Counted from the stretch's first letter, positions 8,656-18,490 are shown. The stretch is 64,000 nucleotides of DNA from Streptomyces capillispiralis (GCF_007829875.1 NZ_VIWV01000001.1:6253501-6317500); one strand, 5' to 3'. Numbers and translations: made by a program. Notes: generated by a model from the sequence alone, not told the origin.

Positions 8656-9387
8656 ATGGCTGAGCAGCGGCGGGGCGGACGGGAAGCGGGGGACGCCGGG
8701 GGTGGCGCCCGGGGCGTGGGGGACGCGCGGGGGAGGCGTGTGCCCGAGGAGGAGGCGCGCGCCTGGGCGGACCTCGTCGAGACCGCGCGCCGGACCGTCG
8801 CCGACGGGCTCGTCGTGGGCACCTCCGGCAACGTCTCGGTGCGGGTCGGCGACACGGTCCTGGTCACTCCGTCGGGAGTGCCGTACGACCGGCTGACGCC
8901 GGACGACGTGACCGGTGTCGACCTCACCGGCCGGCAGGTCCTCGGCTCGCTGGTGCCGACCAGTGAGCTGCCCCTGCACCTCGCGGTCTACCGCACCACC
9001 GGCGCGCGCGCCGTGGTGCACACGCACGCCGTGCACGCGACGGCCGTCTCCACGCTCGTCGACGAGCTGCCGCTGATCCACTACATGGCCGCGGCACTGG
9101 GCGGCCCCGTCCGGGTCGCCCGCTATGCGACGTACGGCACCGACGAGCTGGCCGGGAACATGCTCCGCGCCCTCGACGGCCGCACCGGCTGCCTCCTGCA
9201 GAACCACGGCACCGTCACCCACGGCACGACCCTCGCCCAGGCCTACGACCGCACGGCCCAGCTGGAGTGGATGTGCCGCGTCTGGCTGACCGCCTCCTCG
9301 GTCCCGGGCCTGTCCCCGCGCCTGCTGACCCCGGAGCAGCTGACGGAGGTGGGCGAGCGCCTGCGGGGGTACGGGCAGCGGGGCTGA
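8656..9387 (+). CDS. Class II aldolase/adducin-family protein (fuculose-phosphate aldolase-like)
   Basis: A 243-aa class II aldolase domain protein. The zinc site is visible as HTHAVHATAV (His-x-His) in the middle and a later NHGTVTHG histidine; the substrate loop GTSGNVSVR and the SGVPYDRLTPDDVT segment are also there. Family members cleave L-fuculose 1-phosphate or similar sugar phosphates; the substrate here is unknown. The ATG at 8656 gives an unusual Gly/Arg-rich N-terminal extension. A GTG at 8740, preceded by GGGGGAGG, would start right at the conserved domain (PEEEARAWADLV) and is a real alternative. Confidence 0.85.
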   Translation: MAEQRRGGREAGDAGGGARGVGDARGRRVPEEEARAWADLVETARRTVADGLVVGTSGNVSVRVGDTVLVTPSGVPYDRLTPDDVTGVDLTGRQVLGSLVPTSELPLHLAVYRTTGARAVVHTHAVHATAVSTLVDELPLIHYMAAALGGPVRVARYATYGTDELAGNMLRALDGRTGCLLQNHGTVTHGTTLAQAYDRTAQLEWMCRVWLTASSVPGLSPRLLTPEQLTEVGERLRGYGQRG

Positions 9388-9511
9388 CGGCGGGGGCCGG
9401 AACCAGCGCCCGGACGGCCGCGACCCGGGGGCGTGCGGGCGGGCGTGCGGGCGCCGGCGCCGCGCGGGTGCCCACTGGCCGGTCGTGCCGTCCGACAGGA
9501 CACTGGAGAAC

Positions 9512-10639
9512 GTGCGCACTGCCAGAGCGACGGCCGCTGCCGTCACCGCCGTGATAGGGGCCGGTGCCGCCGCGGTGGCCGCCGGCCGGTTCGCCAGCGA
9601 CGCCGCCCTCCGGATGCCCCCGGGCAGACCCCTGCCCACCGAACCCCGCCTCACCGTGCACTCCACCGCGGCCGGCCGGGTCAGCCTCACCCGGGACCTC
9701 GCCGCCCTGCGCCCCGGCCGCTACGGCCTCGCCGGTGACGGCTTCCACGCGGTCGTCGGACCCGTGCGGGACGACACCGTGCACAGCGCCGACACCGTCG
9801 TCCGCAGCCTGGAGTGCGTCACCCACGGCACCCTCGAACCCGGCGACCGCGCCTGGTTCACCCCCAACCTGTACGTGGGCGACCCCCGCACGGCCCTCGG
9901 CCTCGACCACACCGACCTCGACATCCCCGGGGAACTCGGCTCCCTGCCCGCCTGGTTCGTGCCGGCCGCCCGGGACACCTGGGTGATCGCCGTCCACGGC
10001 ATCGGCACCACCCGGGAACACACCATGAACCTCATGGAGGTCCTGCACCGTCACCGCTTCCCGGTGCTCGCCCCCGCCCACCGGGGCGACCCCGGCGCAC
10101 CCCGCTCCCCGGACGGCCTCCACCACCTCGGCGAGACCGAGTGGCGCGATCTCGACGCGGCGATGCACCACGCCGTGCGCGCGGGCGCCCGGCAGGTCGT
10201 CCTGTACGGCTGGTCCACCGGCGCCACCATGGCGCTGCGCGCCGCCGCCCGCTCCGACGTCCGCGCCCACGTCGCCGGGCTCGTCCTGGACTCCCCGGTG
10301 CTCGACTGGGAGGCGACCCTGCGCGCCCTCGCCGCGGCCGGCCGCACCCCGGGCGTCCTGCTGCCGCTCGCCGTCCGCGCCGCCCAGGGCCGCACGGGCC
10401 TGTACGGCGACCGCAGCCCCGGCGCCGTCCACCTGGACCGGGTCGCCGTCCCCACGCAGATCTTCCACGGCCCCGACGACACGGTCGCCCCCTGGCGCTT
10501 CTCCCGCCGCCTCGCCGCCGACCACCCGAACACCATCACCCTGCACACCGTCGCGGACGCTCCCCACGCCGCCATGTGGAACGCCGACCCGCAGGCCTAC
10601 GAAGAGGCCCTGAGGCGCTTCCTCACCCCGTTGATGTGA
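9512..10639 (+). CDS. Alpha/beta hydrolase with an N-terminal membrane or signal segment
   Basis: A 375-aa protein. The N-terminus (VRTARATAAAVTAVIGAG) is a likely signal anchor. The C-terminal half is a serine hydrolase fold with the nucleophile elbow GWSTGA, a late acid in GPDDTVAP and the histidine in DAPHAAMW, so the Ser-Asp-His triad is complete. The oxyanion region is AVHGIGTTREH. Peptidase S9 or esterase relatives are possible, and no substrate can be inferred. The GTG at 9512 has a TGGAGAA ribosome site just upstream. A GTG at 9485 adds 9 residues but lacks a ribosome site. Confidence 0.82.
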   Translation: MRTARATAAAVTAVIGAGAAAVAAGRFASDAALRMPPGRPLPTEPRLTVHSTAAGRVSLTRDLAALRPGRYGLAGDGFHAVVGPVRDDTVHSADTVVRSLECVTHGTLEPGDRAWFTPNLYVGDPRTALGLDHTDLDIPGELGSLPAWFVPAARDTWVIAVHGIGTTREHTMNLMEVLHRHRFPVLAPAHRGDPGAPRSPDGLHHLGETEWRDLDAAMHHAVRAGARQVVLYGWSTGATMALRAAARSDVRAHVAGLVLDSPVLDWEATLRALAAAGRTPGVLLPLAVRAAQGRTGLYGDRSPGAVHLDRVAVPTQIFHGPDDTVAPWRFSRRLAADHPNTITLHTVADAPHAAMWNADPQAYEEALRRFLTPLM

Positions 10640-10807
10640 CCGTGCCCCCGAACGGCCCACGGCCGGTGCCGAGGATTCCGTTTATCGCCGTACCAGTGGC
10701 CTGATTCCCTCCCTCCGACCGCGTCCGGGGCCGCCGCGCGGGCCGCTCCCGGGCCCTCGTCCGCATTCCGTTTGGGTTTTCGGACCGTCAACCGGAAGAC
10801 TGCACCC

Positions 10808-12289
10808 GTGACGTCCCGTATCCCGCGCGACTCCAGGCTTCGACTTGTCCGCCCGCGACCCCTGGCCGCCGCCCCCGCAGCGATCAACCAGCGGCGCCCG
10901 CGCCGCCCCGCGCCGCGCCCCCCGGAGGGCACCCCCGCACCGGCGGAGCTGGCCAGAATGGCACGCTCCGGTCTGGCCGCCGCGGCCCGCGTCGCCCGCT
11001 GGGCCGACGCCGCCCTCGGCCCCGGCGGGGACAGCGCCACCACCGACGGCAAGGCCACCCTCTCCGACGCGACCGCCGAACGGGCGGCCCACGCCCTCGG
11101 GCTGACCGTCGCTCAGGTCCGCGCCGACTGGGACACCGCCCGGCTGGCCGGCCTCATCGAGGTGCACGGCGACAGCGCCCGCCCCGGCTGGCGGCTGCGC
11201 GCCTGGGACCGTGACGACAGCGCCGTGCTGCGCGGCTGGGTCGCCCTCTGCGACGCCTGGTCGCTGGCCCACCCGGAGCCCGAGGAGTACGAGCACGCCG
11301 CCGTCGCCGAGGTCGTCACGGCCATGCCGCAGGTGCTCTCCTTCCTCCAGCTGTCCGCCGGCCCGGTCCCGGTGCCCCAGCTCCTCGACCTGCTGCAGCA
11401 GCGCGTCACCGAGCTCCGTACGGAGCGCTGCGAGATCGACTACGCCCCGCAGCCCGAGGCGGCCGACGCCGAGGCGCCCGCGGCCGACGCCTCCGCAGCC
11501 TCCGACGGCCCGTCCGGGACCCCGCTCCAGCGGCCGCGCCCCGCGCCGCCCGAGCCGGCCGCCGCCGACGCCCCGCTCGCACCGCTGCTCGACTGGGCCC
11601 TCGAAGCCCTCGCCTCCGTCGGCGCCCTCACCTACGGCGACGGGCAGGCCACCCTCACCCCGCTGGGCAGCTGGGCGGTGTGGGTCAAGCTGGAGCAGAT
11701 CTGCGTCGCCGCGCAGAGCCCCGCCGGGAACATCGAGCAGGGCGCCGAGGACATGCTGCGCGGCTGCGCCCAGCTGCGCCCCAACGCCGCCCGCGCCGAG
11801 TACCGCGCCTGGCTCGCCGCCCGCCCGGTCGGCAGCGCCGTCACCGAGCTGATCGCCGCCGCCCGCGGCGAGGACGCCCTGCTGCGCGGCCTCGCCTTCG
11901 AGGCGCTGCGCGTCGTGGGCGCCCCCGCCGAGCCCGAGGTGCGCGCCGCCCTCGACGAGCCGACGTTGCGCCCCTACGCCCTGCTGTGGCTCGCCGAGCA
12001 CGACGGCGCCGACCCCGAGGACGCCCACGAGGTCCTCACCCGTCAGGAGGCGACCTGGCTGTGGGTGGACACCGCCGCCGCCGTCGCCGACCACGGTGAG
12101 GCCCCGCTGCTGGTCCGGCACCTGGAGTCCGCGGTGCAGCCGACCGTCCCCGCGCTGCTCCAGGAGGTGCGCGCGGTCGGCCACCCGCGCACCGTGCAGG
12201 TCCTGGTCGCCCTCGCCGCCGCGCACCCCGACCCGGCGCTGGCCAAGGCCGTCCGCCGGGCCGCCTTCCAGGTGCACACCGGCGGCTGA
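10808..12289 (+). CDS. Conserved hypothetical protein with possible winged-helix and HEAT-like parts
   Basis: A 493-aa protein that I do not recognise by function. The first 60 residues are Arg/Pro-rich and probably disordered. Residues about 60-150 look like a helical, possibly winged-helix, segment (LTVAQVRADWDTARLAGLIEV). An Ala/Pro-rich linker around residues 215-255 divides the protein. The C-terminal third is rich in short Leu/Ala helices resembling HEAT or armadillo units (EDALLRGLAFEALRVVGAP, TVPALLQEVRAVGHPRTVQ). The GTG at 10808 has GGAAG 9 nt upstream; an in-frame TTG at 10772 is less likely. It converges on the VOC gene. Confidence 0.75.
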   Translation: MTSRIPRDSRLRLVRPRPLAAAPAAINQRRPRRPAPRPPEGTPAPAELARMARSGLAAAARVARWADAALGPGGDSATTDGKATLSDATAERAAHALGLTVAQVRADWDTARLAGLIEVHGDSARPGWRLRAWDRDDSAVLRGWVALCDAWSLAHPEPEEYEHAAVAEVVTAMPQVLSFLQLSAGPVPVPQLLDLLQQRVTELRTERCEIDYAPQPEAADAEAPAADASAASDGPSGTPLQRPRPAPPEPAAADAPLAPLLDWALEALASVGALTYGDGQATLTPLGSWAVWVKLEQICVAAQSPAGNIEQGAEDMLRGCAQLRPNAARAEYRAWLAARPVGSAVTELIAAARGEDALLRGLAFEALRVVGAPAEPEVRAALDEPTLRPYALLWLAEHDGADPEDAHEVLTRQEATWLWVDTAAAVADHGEAPLLVRHLESAVQPTVPALLQEVRAVGHPRTVQVLVALAAAHPDPALAKAVRRAAFQVHTGG

Positions 12290-12301
12290 ACCCCGGGCTC
12301 C

Positions 12302-12721
12302 TCAGACCCCGGTGCCGGTCTCGGGCGCGTAGGTGCCGAAGCTCCAGACGTTGCCCTCGAGGTCCCGGGCCATGTAGTCCCGGGAGCCGTGATCCTGGTC
12401 CGTCGGGGGCAGCAGGATCTCCGCGCCCTGCTCCGCAGCCCGCCGGTGGTGTGCGTCGACGTCGTCCACGACGACGTACACCCCGGCCGGACCCGCGCCC
12501 CTCATCGCCGTGTCGAACACCCCGCCGCGCCCCTTCGAGCCCAGCATCACCGCCCCGTCGCCCTGCACCAGCTCGGCGTGCATCACGGTGCCGTCCTCGC
12601 TCTCGTACACCGACCGCTCGGTGAAGCCGAAGGCCTCCGTCAGCTGCCGGATCGCCGCCCTGGCGTCCGTGTAGAGCAGCGTCGGGAAGACGCTCGGACG
12701 TCCGCCGCCCGTGCCTGCCAT
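12302..12721 (-). CDS. VOC (glyoxalase/bleomycin-resistance fold) family protein
   Basis: A 139-aa single VOC-domain protein with the two beta-alpha-beta-beta-beta modules of the family. It opens with PTLLYTDARAAIRQLTEAFGF and ends with RDYMARDLEGNVWSFGTY, typical of the PhnB/YycE-like glyoxalase relatives. The metal-site Glu is in DLEGN. The function (lyase, resistance or other) cannot be read from sequence. The ATG at 12719-12721 has GAGGGAG upstream. It is divergent from the ABC-F gene, and the region between them holds a leader peptide. Confidence 0.87.
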   Translation of the reverse strand: MAGTGGGRPSVFPTLLYTDARAAIRQLTEAFGFTERSVYESEDGTVMHAELVQGDGAVMLGSKGRGGVFDTAMRGAGPAGVYVVVDDVDAHHRRAAEQGAEILLPPTDQDHGSRDYMARDLEGNVWSFGTYAPETGTGV

Positions 12722-12793
12722 GGCGATCACTCCCTCGTGTCCGGACCGGTGCACCGACTTCCGCACGCAGCAAAACCGCTTGCACGGCCCCGT

Positions 12794-12799
12794 TAGAAT
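12794..12799 (+). promoter_or_regulatory. Candidate -10 box of a leaderless transcript upstream of the ABC-F gene
   Basis: TAGAAT matches the sigma-70/HrdB -10 consensus TAGAAT/TATAAT. With the normal 6-8 nt spacing the transcript would begin at or next to the ATG at 12807. No convincing -35 lies 16-19 bp upstream, where the sequence is CAAAAC. Confidence 0.5.
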
Positions 12800-12806
12800 G
12801 GCTCGC

Positions 12807-12830
12807 ATGGCCATTCTCCTCGCGCATTAG
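12807..12830 (+). CDS. Putative leader peptide MAILLAH upstream of the ABC-F ATPase
   Basis: A seven-codon reading frame (MAILLAH, stop TAG) that starts 8 nt after a good -10 box, so it would be translated from a leaderless transcript. It ends 57 bp before the GTG of the ABC-F gene. Many antibiotic-responsive ABC-F genes have such attenuation leaders, in which a stalled ribosome frees the downstream start. Here that role is inference. No peptide evidence exists in the sequence beyond position and start context. Confidence 0.4.
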   Translation: MAILLAH

Positions 12831-12887
12831 ACGGCGGGAACGTCCTCAGCCGCCCACCGCCACCCAAACCGCCCCAGGAGTCTGTCC

Positions 12888-14486
<1,599 letters not shown>

Positions 14487-14495
14487 CCGTGCCGG

Positions 14496-14524
14496 GCGGG
14501 GCTGCCCGTCGCGGGCAGCCCCGC
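14496..14524 (+). terminator. Hairpin terminator after the ABC-F gene
   Basis: A perfect 13-bp inverted repeat (14496-14508 with 14512-14524) with a 3-nt loop, starting 10 bp after the ABC-F stop codon. Confidence 0.8.
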
Positions 14525-14568
14525 ACCCGAAACGGGCGCGTTCGGCCCCGAAGCGGTCAGCCGGGGTT

Positions 14569-14636
14569 GATCGAAGGCGTGATCCACTGCGTATGGATCA
14601 TTCGGCTTAGCGGTGATCCATCATTCGTGTGAGATC
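14569..14636 (+). promoter_or_regulatory. Cluster of five GATC sites upstream of gbn
   Basis: GATC occurs at 14569, 14581, 14596, 14615 and 14633, five times in 68 bp. Two more lie closer to the gene (14741 and 14863). At roughly 72% GC the chance rate is about one per 400 bp. Gbn is known to bind GATC-centred sites, so this is a candidate autoregulatory region. A TTGATC/ATGGAT pair (14567 and 14593) could be a promoter inside it. Confidence 0.65.
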
Positions 14637-14669
14637 TCCTCATCCCGAGGTGTGTCCTACACCGATGTC

Positions 14670-14704
14670 GCGGCCGAGCCCCCGGCGGACCGGGGCTCGG
14701 CCGC
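14670..14704 (+). terminator. Strong hairpin between the GATC cluster and gbn
   Basis: A perfect 13-bp inverted repeat, 14670-14682 with 14692-14704, around a 9-nt loop. It may end a short transcript started in the GATC cluster, or form a leader structure. No gene lies between it and the ABC-F terminator. Confidence 0.5.
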
Positions 14705-14905
14705 CACTCCTCTCTGACCTGGCACTTCGCGGGGGAACCCGATCGGAGGTACCGGCCGCACACTGCGGAATGACGGATTCCGTTTGTGGGGACGCGCTCC
14801 CGTCGTCACAACCTTGTCTCACCGACCTTGCCGAATGGGTGGCCATCGGGGCCGGGAGGGGTGATCATGAGGAGACCAGAGCGCACTTCCCATGAGGAGG
14901 CACGG

Positions 14906-15127
14906 GTGGCCGAGACTCTGAAGAAGGGCAGCCGGGTGACCGGCGCCGCGCGCGACAAGCTCGCGGCAGACCTGAAGAAGAAGTACGACGCCGGTGCGAG
15001 CATCCGGGCGTTGGCCGAGGAGACCGGCCGCTCGTATGGCTTCGTGCACCGCATGCTCAGCGAGTCGGGCGTCACGCTGCGAGGGCGTGGCGGGGCGACA
15101 CGGGGCAAAAAGGCCCCTTCGGCCTGA
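14906..15127 (+). CDS. gbn: GATC-binding nucleoid-associated protein Gbn
   Basis: A 73-aa basic protein nearly identical, from memory, to S. coelicolor Gbn (SCO1839), an actinobacterial nucleoid-associated protein that binds GATC-containing sites and affects development and antibiotic production. The centre is a helix-turn-helix (DAGASIRALAEETGRSYGFV, about residues 25-45), flanked by a Lys-rich start (ETLKKGSRV) and a GRGGATRGKK tail. The GTG at 14906 has AGGAGG 5 nt upstream and gives the family length. An in-frame ATG at 14867, with its own GGGAGGGG, would add 13 residues. Confidence 0.93.
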   Translation: MAETLKKGSRVTGAARDKLAADLKKKYDAGASIRALAEETGRSYGFVHRMLSESGVTLRGRGGATRGKKAPSA

Positions 15128-15156
15128 TCCCGGGCGCCCCGCGATCCCGATGGTGG

Positions 15157-15188
15157 CCACCCGGTCGGCCAAGTGACCGGCCGGGTGG
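15157..15188 (+). terminator. Hairpin terminator after gbn
   Basis: A 12-bp stem with one G-U pair, 15157-15168 with 15177-15188, starting 30 bp after the gbn stop and before the promoter region of the next gene. Confidence 0.65.
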
Positions 15189-15234
15189 TTACTGTGCAGT
15201 CACTTAGGTTGACCGCACCCATCGGAGGCGCCCC

Positions 15235-16038
15235 ATGGCTTCGTCCGCCCAGGACCTCGGTCCGGTACTCGACAAGGACGGCGTACGGCTCACCGTCGAC
15301 GACGCGATCGCCACGGTGACGCTGACCAACCCGGCCAAGCGCAACGCGCAGAGCCCCGCTCTGTGGCGCGCGCTGATCGAGGCGGGCCGGCTGCTGCCCG
15401 GATCCGTCCGGGTCGTGGTGTTGCGCGGGGAGGGCAAGTCCTTCTCCGCCGGACTCGACCGGCAGATGTTCACGCCCGAGGGAATCGAGGGCGAGCCGTC
15501 GTTCATCGACCTGGCGCGCCATGACGACGCCACGCTGGACGCGACCATCGCCGCGTTCCAGGAGGCGTTCACCTGGTGGCGGCGCAGCGACATCGTGTCC
15601 GTCGCGGCCGTGCAGGGGCACGCCATCGGGGCCGGGTTCCAGCTGGCGCTCGCCTGTGACCTGCGCGTCGTCGCGGACGACGTGCAGTTCGCCATGCGCG
15701 AGACCAGCCTCGGCCTCGTCCCCGACCTGGCGGGCACGCACCCGCTGGTCGGGCTCGTCGGCTACGCCCGCGCGCTGGAGATCTGCGCGACCGGGCGCTT
15801 CGTCACGGCCGAGGAGTCCGTGAGCACCGGCCTGGCCAACCTGGCCGTGCCCGCGGCCGAGCTGGACGCGACGGTCCGCGACCTCGCCGGGGCGCTGCTG
15901 GCGGCTCCCCGCGACGCCGTGATCGAGACCAAGGCCCTCCTGCGCGGTGCCCAGGACCGCACCTACGACGAGCAGCGCGCCGCCGAACGCGCCGCCCAGG
16001 CCCGCCGTCTGCGCGACCTGGCCGGCCTCGGCGAGTAG
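15235..16038 (+). CDS. Enoyl-CoA hydratase/isomerase family protein
   Basis: A 267-aa crotonase-fold protein. The first oxyanion-hole segment is VVVLRGEGKSFSAGLDRQMF, and the second is the GHAIGAGFQLALACDLRVV helix. The residues equivalent to the two catalytic glutamates fall in MRETSLGLVPDLAGTHPL, where one is kept and the second is replaced by Asp. Substrate class is not predictable. The ATG at 15235 has ATCGGAGG upstream. It sits downstream of gbn and converges on the Asp23-cluster P10-type gene. Confidence 0.88.
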   Translation: MASSAQDLGPVLDKDGVRLTVDDAIATVTLTNPAKRNAQSPALWRALIEAGRLLPGSVRVVVLRGEGKSFSAGLDRQMFTPEGIEGEPSFIDLARHDDATLDATIAAFQEAFTWWRRSDIVSVAAVQGHAIGAGFQLALACDLRVVADDVQFAMRETSLGLVPDLAGTHPLVGLVGYARALEICATGRFVTAEESVSTGLANLAVPAAELDATVRDLAGALLAAPRDAVIETKALLRGAQDRTYDEQRAAERAAQARRLRDLAGLGE

Positions 16039-16173
16039 CACGCCCCCGGCTGCCCGGACCTCCCCGCCCCGCCGGTGCCGGTACCGAGAGGTACCCGCGC
16101 GGGCCGGGGACGGGTGAGCCGGTGCAGCGCCGGAACCTGCTCCTGGGCAGCCGTCCGACGGTCGGCCGGTCGC

Positions 16174-17319
16174 TCAGTCGAGCGCCGTGACCAGGACGGC
16201 CACCGTCGGGCGGTCCGGCAGCGCGGCCGCCACGGCCGAGCGGACCGCGCGGGCCACCTCCAGGGGCCGGGTGTCCGCCCGGACCGCGAGGTCCACCTGC
16301 GCGTGGCGGCGGGGCAGGGCGTACGCGCCCCGCCGCTCGGACAGGTGGACCGGCCGTCCCAGCGTGCCCGTCAGCCGGCTCACCCCCGGCACGCCGAGCA
16401 CCACCCCCGCGACACGGCCCACCTCGGACTCCTCGAACTCCGCACCCGCCTCGTCCGCGCCCTCCCCCGCGGCCACACCGCGCGCATCCGGCAACCCCGC
16501 GCCTGCCGCCCGCGCATCCGGCGGTTCCGTGTCCGCCGCCCGGGGGCCCGGCGCCTGCGCGCTTGGCGGCTCCGTGCCTGCCTCCGCCGACGGTTCCGCG
16601 CCCGCCGCCCGCGAGTCCGGCAGCCCCGCGCCCGGCGCTCCCGTGCCCACCGCCGGCGCGCCCGGCGGCTCCGCGTCTTCCGCGTCCGCTCCGCCCGCAG
16701 CCCGCGCGCCCGATGGTTCCCCACCGGCCCCTGCGCCCGGCGCTCCCGCGCCCACAGCCCGCGCGCCCGGCGCTCCCGCGCCCACAGCCCGCGCGCCCGG
16801 CGCTCCCGCGCCCACAGCCCTCGCGCCCGGCGCTCCCGCGCCCACAGCCCCTGCGCCCGGCGCCTCCGCACCCGCCGGCGGCGCGCCTGGCGCGCCCGGC
16901 GGCTCCGCGCCCTCCGTCCCCGCCTCCAGCAGCTCCGTCGCCCGCAGGTCCACCTCGGTGACCGTCAGCCCGATCCGTTCCGCCGCCGCCTGGGCCAGTG
17001 CCGTGCGCAGGAGGGACGCCGTCACCGGCAGTGGCTGTGCCGCCGTCGCCGCGAACTCCGCGGTCAGCCGCAGCGGGCCCGGCGGCAGGGCGCTCGGCGG
17101 TGGCGGTACGACGGGCTCGTCCGCCTCCTCCGGGCCGGCCGGCCCGATCCGCAGGCGGCCGAGGCGTACGCCGGGCACGCCTCGAACCGCCGCGCCCCGC
17201 AGGACCGCCTCCACCGCCCGCTCCGCGATCCACGCGCCGTCACGCGCTTCCCCCAGGGGCAGGAACCTGCCCAGCCCCACCTGTTGCCGTACCGCTCGGG
17301 TCCACCGTTCCGCCGTCAC
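16174..17319 (-). CDS. Nucleopolyhedrovirus-P10-type repeat protein next to the Asp23 cluster
   Basis: A 381-aa protein of the kind annotated in Streptomyces as nucleopolyhedrovirus P10 family, a label without functional meaning. The first 165 residues (AERWTRAVRQQVGLGRF onward) and the last 90 resemble Asp23-like alpha/beta segments (VDLAVRADTRPLEVARAVR). Between them lies a low-complexity Ala-Gly-Pro-Glu region of about 125 residues, including four 10-residue repeats. It is divergent from the Asp23 gene with an 85-bp gap. The GTG at 17317-17319 is the likeliest start, although the GGAGG lies almost on top of it. Confidence 0.75.
   Translation of the reverse strand: MTAERWTRAVRQQVGLGRFLPLGEARDGAWIAERAVEAVLRGAAVRGVPGVRLGRLRIGPAGPEEADEPVVPPPPSALPPGPLRLTAEFAATAAQPLPVTASLLRTALAQAAAERIGLTVTEVDLRATELLEAGTEGAEPPGAPGAPPAGAEAPGAGAVGAGAPGARAVGAGAPGARAVGAGAPGARAVGAGAPGAGAGGEPSGARAAGGADAEDAEPPGAPAVGTGAPGAGLPDSRAAGAEPSAEAGTEPPSAQAPGPRAADTEPPDARAAGAGLPDARGVAAGEGADEAGAEFEESEVGRVAGVVLGVPGVSRLTGTLGRPVHLSERRGAYALPRRHAQVDLAVRADTRPLEVARAVRSAVAAALPDRPTVAVLVTALD
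16741..16860. repeat. Four tandem 30-bp repeats inside the P10-type gene
   Basis: Units start at 16741, 16771, 16801 and 16831. The first two are identical, and the third and fourth differ by one or two bases near the 3' part. Decayed copies flank them. Read on the minus strand each unit encodes ten residues of the type RAVGAGAPGA, so copy-number changes keep the frame. Confidence 0.95.
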
Positions 17320-17404
17320 TCCTCCAGCCTGCCGTATCCCTGGCGCGGGACGCGGCAACCGCGCATACCGTGGTCGAAGGGGACGATCGAAGGGACGAAC
17401 GGCG

Positions 17405-17899
17405 ATGACCGACATGACCGAGGGAGGCTCGGTGAGGGCCCCCGAATCCGAGAAGAACCTCCTGGAGACCACCTCGCGCAGGGGCCAGGGAACCCGGCGC
17501 GGCGGTGGTGACCCCGCGACGCGTGGCCGGACCACCATCTCCGACGGCGTCGTGGAGAAGATCGCCGGGCTGGCCGCACGGGACGTGCTCGGCGTGCACG
17601 CCATGGGCAGCGGACTGTCCCGGACCTTCGGAGCCGTACGCGACCGGGTGCCGGGCGGCTCGAAGTCGGTGACGCGCGGCGTGAAGGCCGAGGTCGGCGA
17701 GGTGCAGACCGCGCTCGACCTGGAGATCGTCGTCGACTACGGCGTGTCGATCGCCGACGTCGCCCGGGACGTGCGGGAGAACGTCGTCGCGGCGGTGGAG
17801 CGGATGACCGGCCTGGAAGTGGTCGAGGTCAACATCGCGGTGAGTGACGTGAAGTTGCCCGACGAGGAGGACGAGGAGCCGGAGAGCCGCCTCCAGTGA
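17405..17899 (+). CDS. Asp23/Gls24 family envelope stress response protein
   Basis: A 164-aa Asp23-domain protein. After a charged, probably disordered start (about 45 residues) comes the domain: GRTTISDGVVEKIAGLAAR, then VDYGVSIADVARDVRENV and VVEVNIAVSDVKLP. In Firmicutes Asp23 is tethered to the membrane by AmaP and relates to cell-wall stress. An AmaP-like gene lies four genes downstream, so the same partnership is likely here. The ATG at 17405 has GAAGGGA upstream. It is the first gene of a compact five-gene operon. Confidence 0.92.
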   Translation: MTDMTEGGSVRAPESEKNLLETTSRRGQGTRRGGGDPATRGRTTISDGVVEKIAGLAARDVLGVHAMGSGLSRTFGAVRDRVPGGSKSVTRGVKAEVGEVQTALDLEIVVDYGVSIADVARDVRENVVAAVERMTGLEVVEVNIAVSDVKLPDEEDEEPESRLQ

Positions 17900-17924
17900 G
17901 GCTCGACGAGCGGAGGAGCGCACG

Positions 17925-18110
17925 ATGAACATGGCCGTGGTCGGCATGATCGCCGGCATGGCGCTGGGCTTCGCCGGATACTTCGGCGGCTTCGGGGCCT
18001 TCCTGCTGGTGGCGGCCCTGGGCGCCGTCGGGTTCGTCGCCGGACGGTTCCTCGAGGGGGACCTGCAACTCGGCGACTTCTTCCGCCCGCGTGACGAACG
18101 GCGGCGGTGA
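17925..18110 (+). CDS. Small DUF2273-like membrane protein of the Asp23 cluster
   Basis: A 61-aa protein with a hydrophobic Gly-rich stretch over about residues 3-42 (one long or two short membrane helices) followed by LEGDLQLGDFFRPRDERRR. It resembles DUF2273 proteins that sit beside asp23 genes. GGAGGAG precedes the ATG. Its stop overlaps the next gene's GTG by 4 bp, so it is coupled to the second Asp23 protein. A role as membrane scaffold is inferred from context. Confidence 0.85.
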   Translation: MNMAVVGMIAGMALGFAGYFGGFGAFLLVAALGAVGFVAGRFLEGDLQLGDFFRPRDERRR

Positions 18111-18490
18111 CGACGGTGAGCACGGGCACCGCTGAGCTCGGCGGGAGTCCGGCCGCCGTCGCGCCGGCCGAACGCGGGGCGACCAGGATCGCCGACCGGG
18201 TGGTCGCGAAGATCGCCTCGCAGGCCGCCCGCGAGGCGATCGGGCCGCCGCCACCGGGCGCCGCGCCCCCGCACGCCACCGTGGTCGTCCGCCACGACGC
18301 CGCCCGCATCCGGGTGCACGTCGAACTGGACTACCCCGGCGACATCGGCGGCCGCTGCGGACAGGTACGCCGTCAAGTGGCCGACCGGGTGCGCGCCTTG
18401 GCGGGCATGCACGTTCCGGAGGTCGTGGTCCGGGTGGAACGCCTGCACCTGGCGGCCGCGTTCGGCGGGGCGCGAGGGAGGACCCGATGA
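18107..18490 (+). CDS. Second Asp23/Gls24-like protein
   Basis: A 127-aa protein with the same domain outline as the first Asp23 protein: RIADRVVAKIASQAAREAI, then VVVRHDAARIRVHVELDYPGD and a C-terminal VPEVVVRVERLHLA strand. It lacks the first protein's acidic tail. It overlaps both neighbours by 4 bp (GTGA at the start, ATGA at the end). Two Asp23 paralogues in one operon suggests a hetero-oligomeric envelope structure, which is an inference. Confidence 0.85.
   Translation: MTTVSTGTAELGGSPAAVAPAERGATRIADRVVAKIASQAAREAIGPPPPGAAPPHATVVVRHDAARIRVHVELDYPGDIGGRCGQVRRQVADRVRALAGMHVPEVVVRVERLHLAAAFGGARGRTR

Noticed and set aside
14705..14905. A riboswitch in the gbn leader because of a GGGGGAACCCGATCGGAGG stretch
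   Set aside because: The resemblance to known switch motifs is limited to this short stretch and no flanking conserved helices could be matched.
16741..16860. CRISPR array
   Set aside because: The repeats are directly adjacent without spacers and lie in frame inside a coding region.
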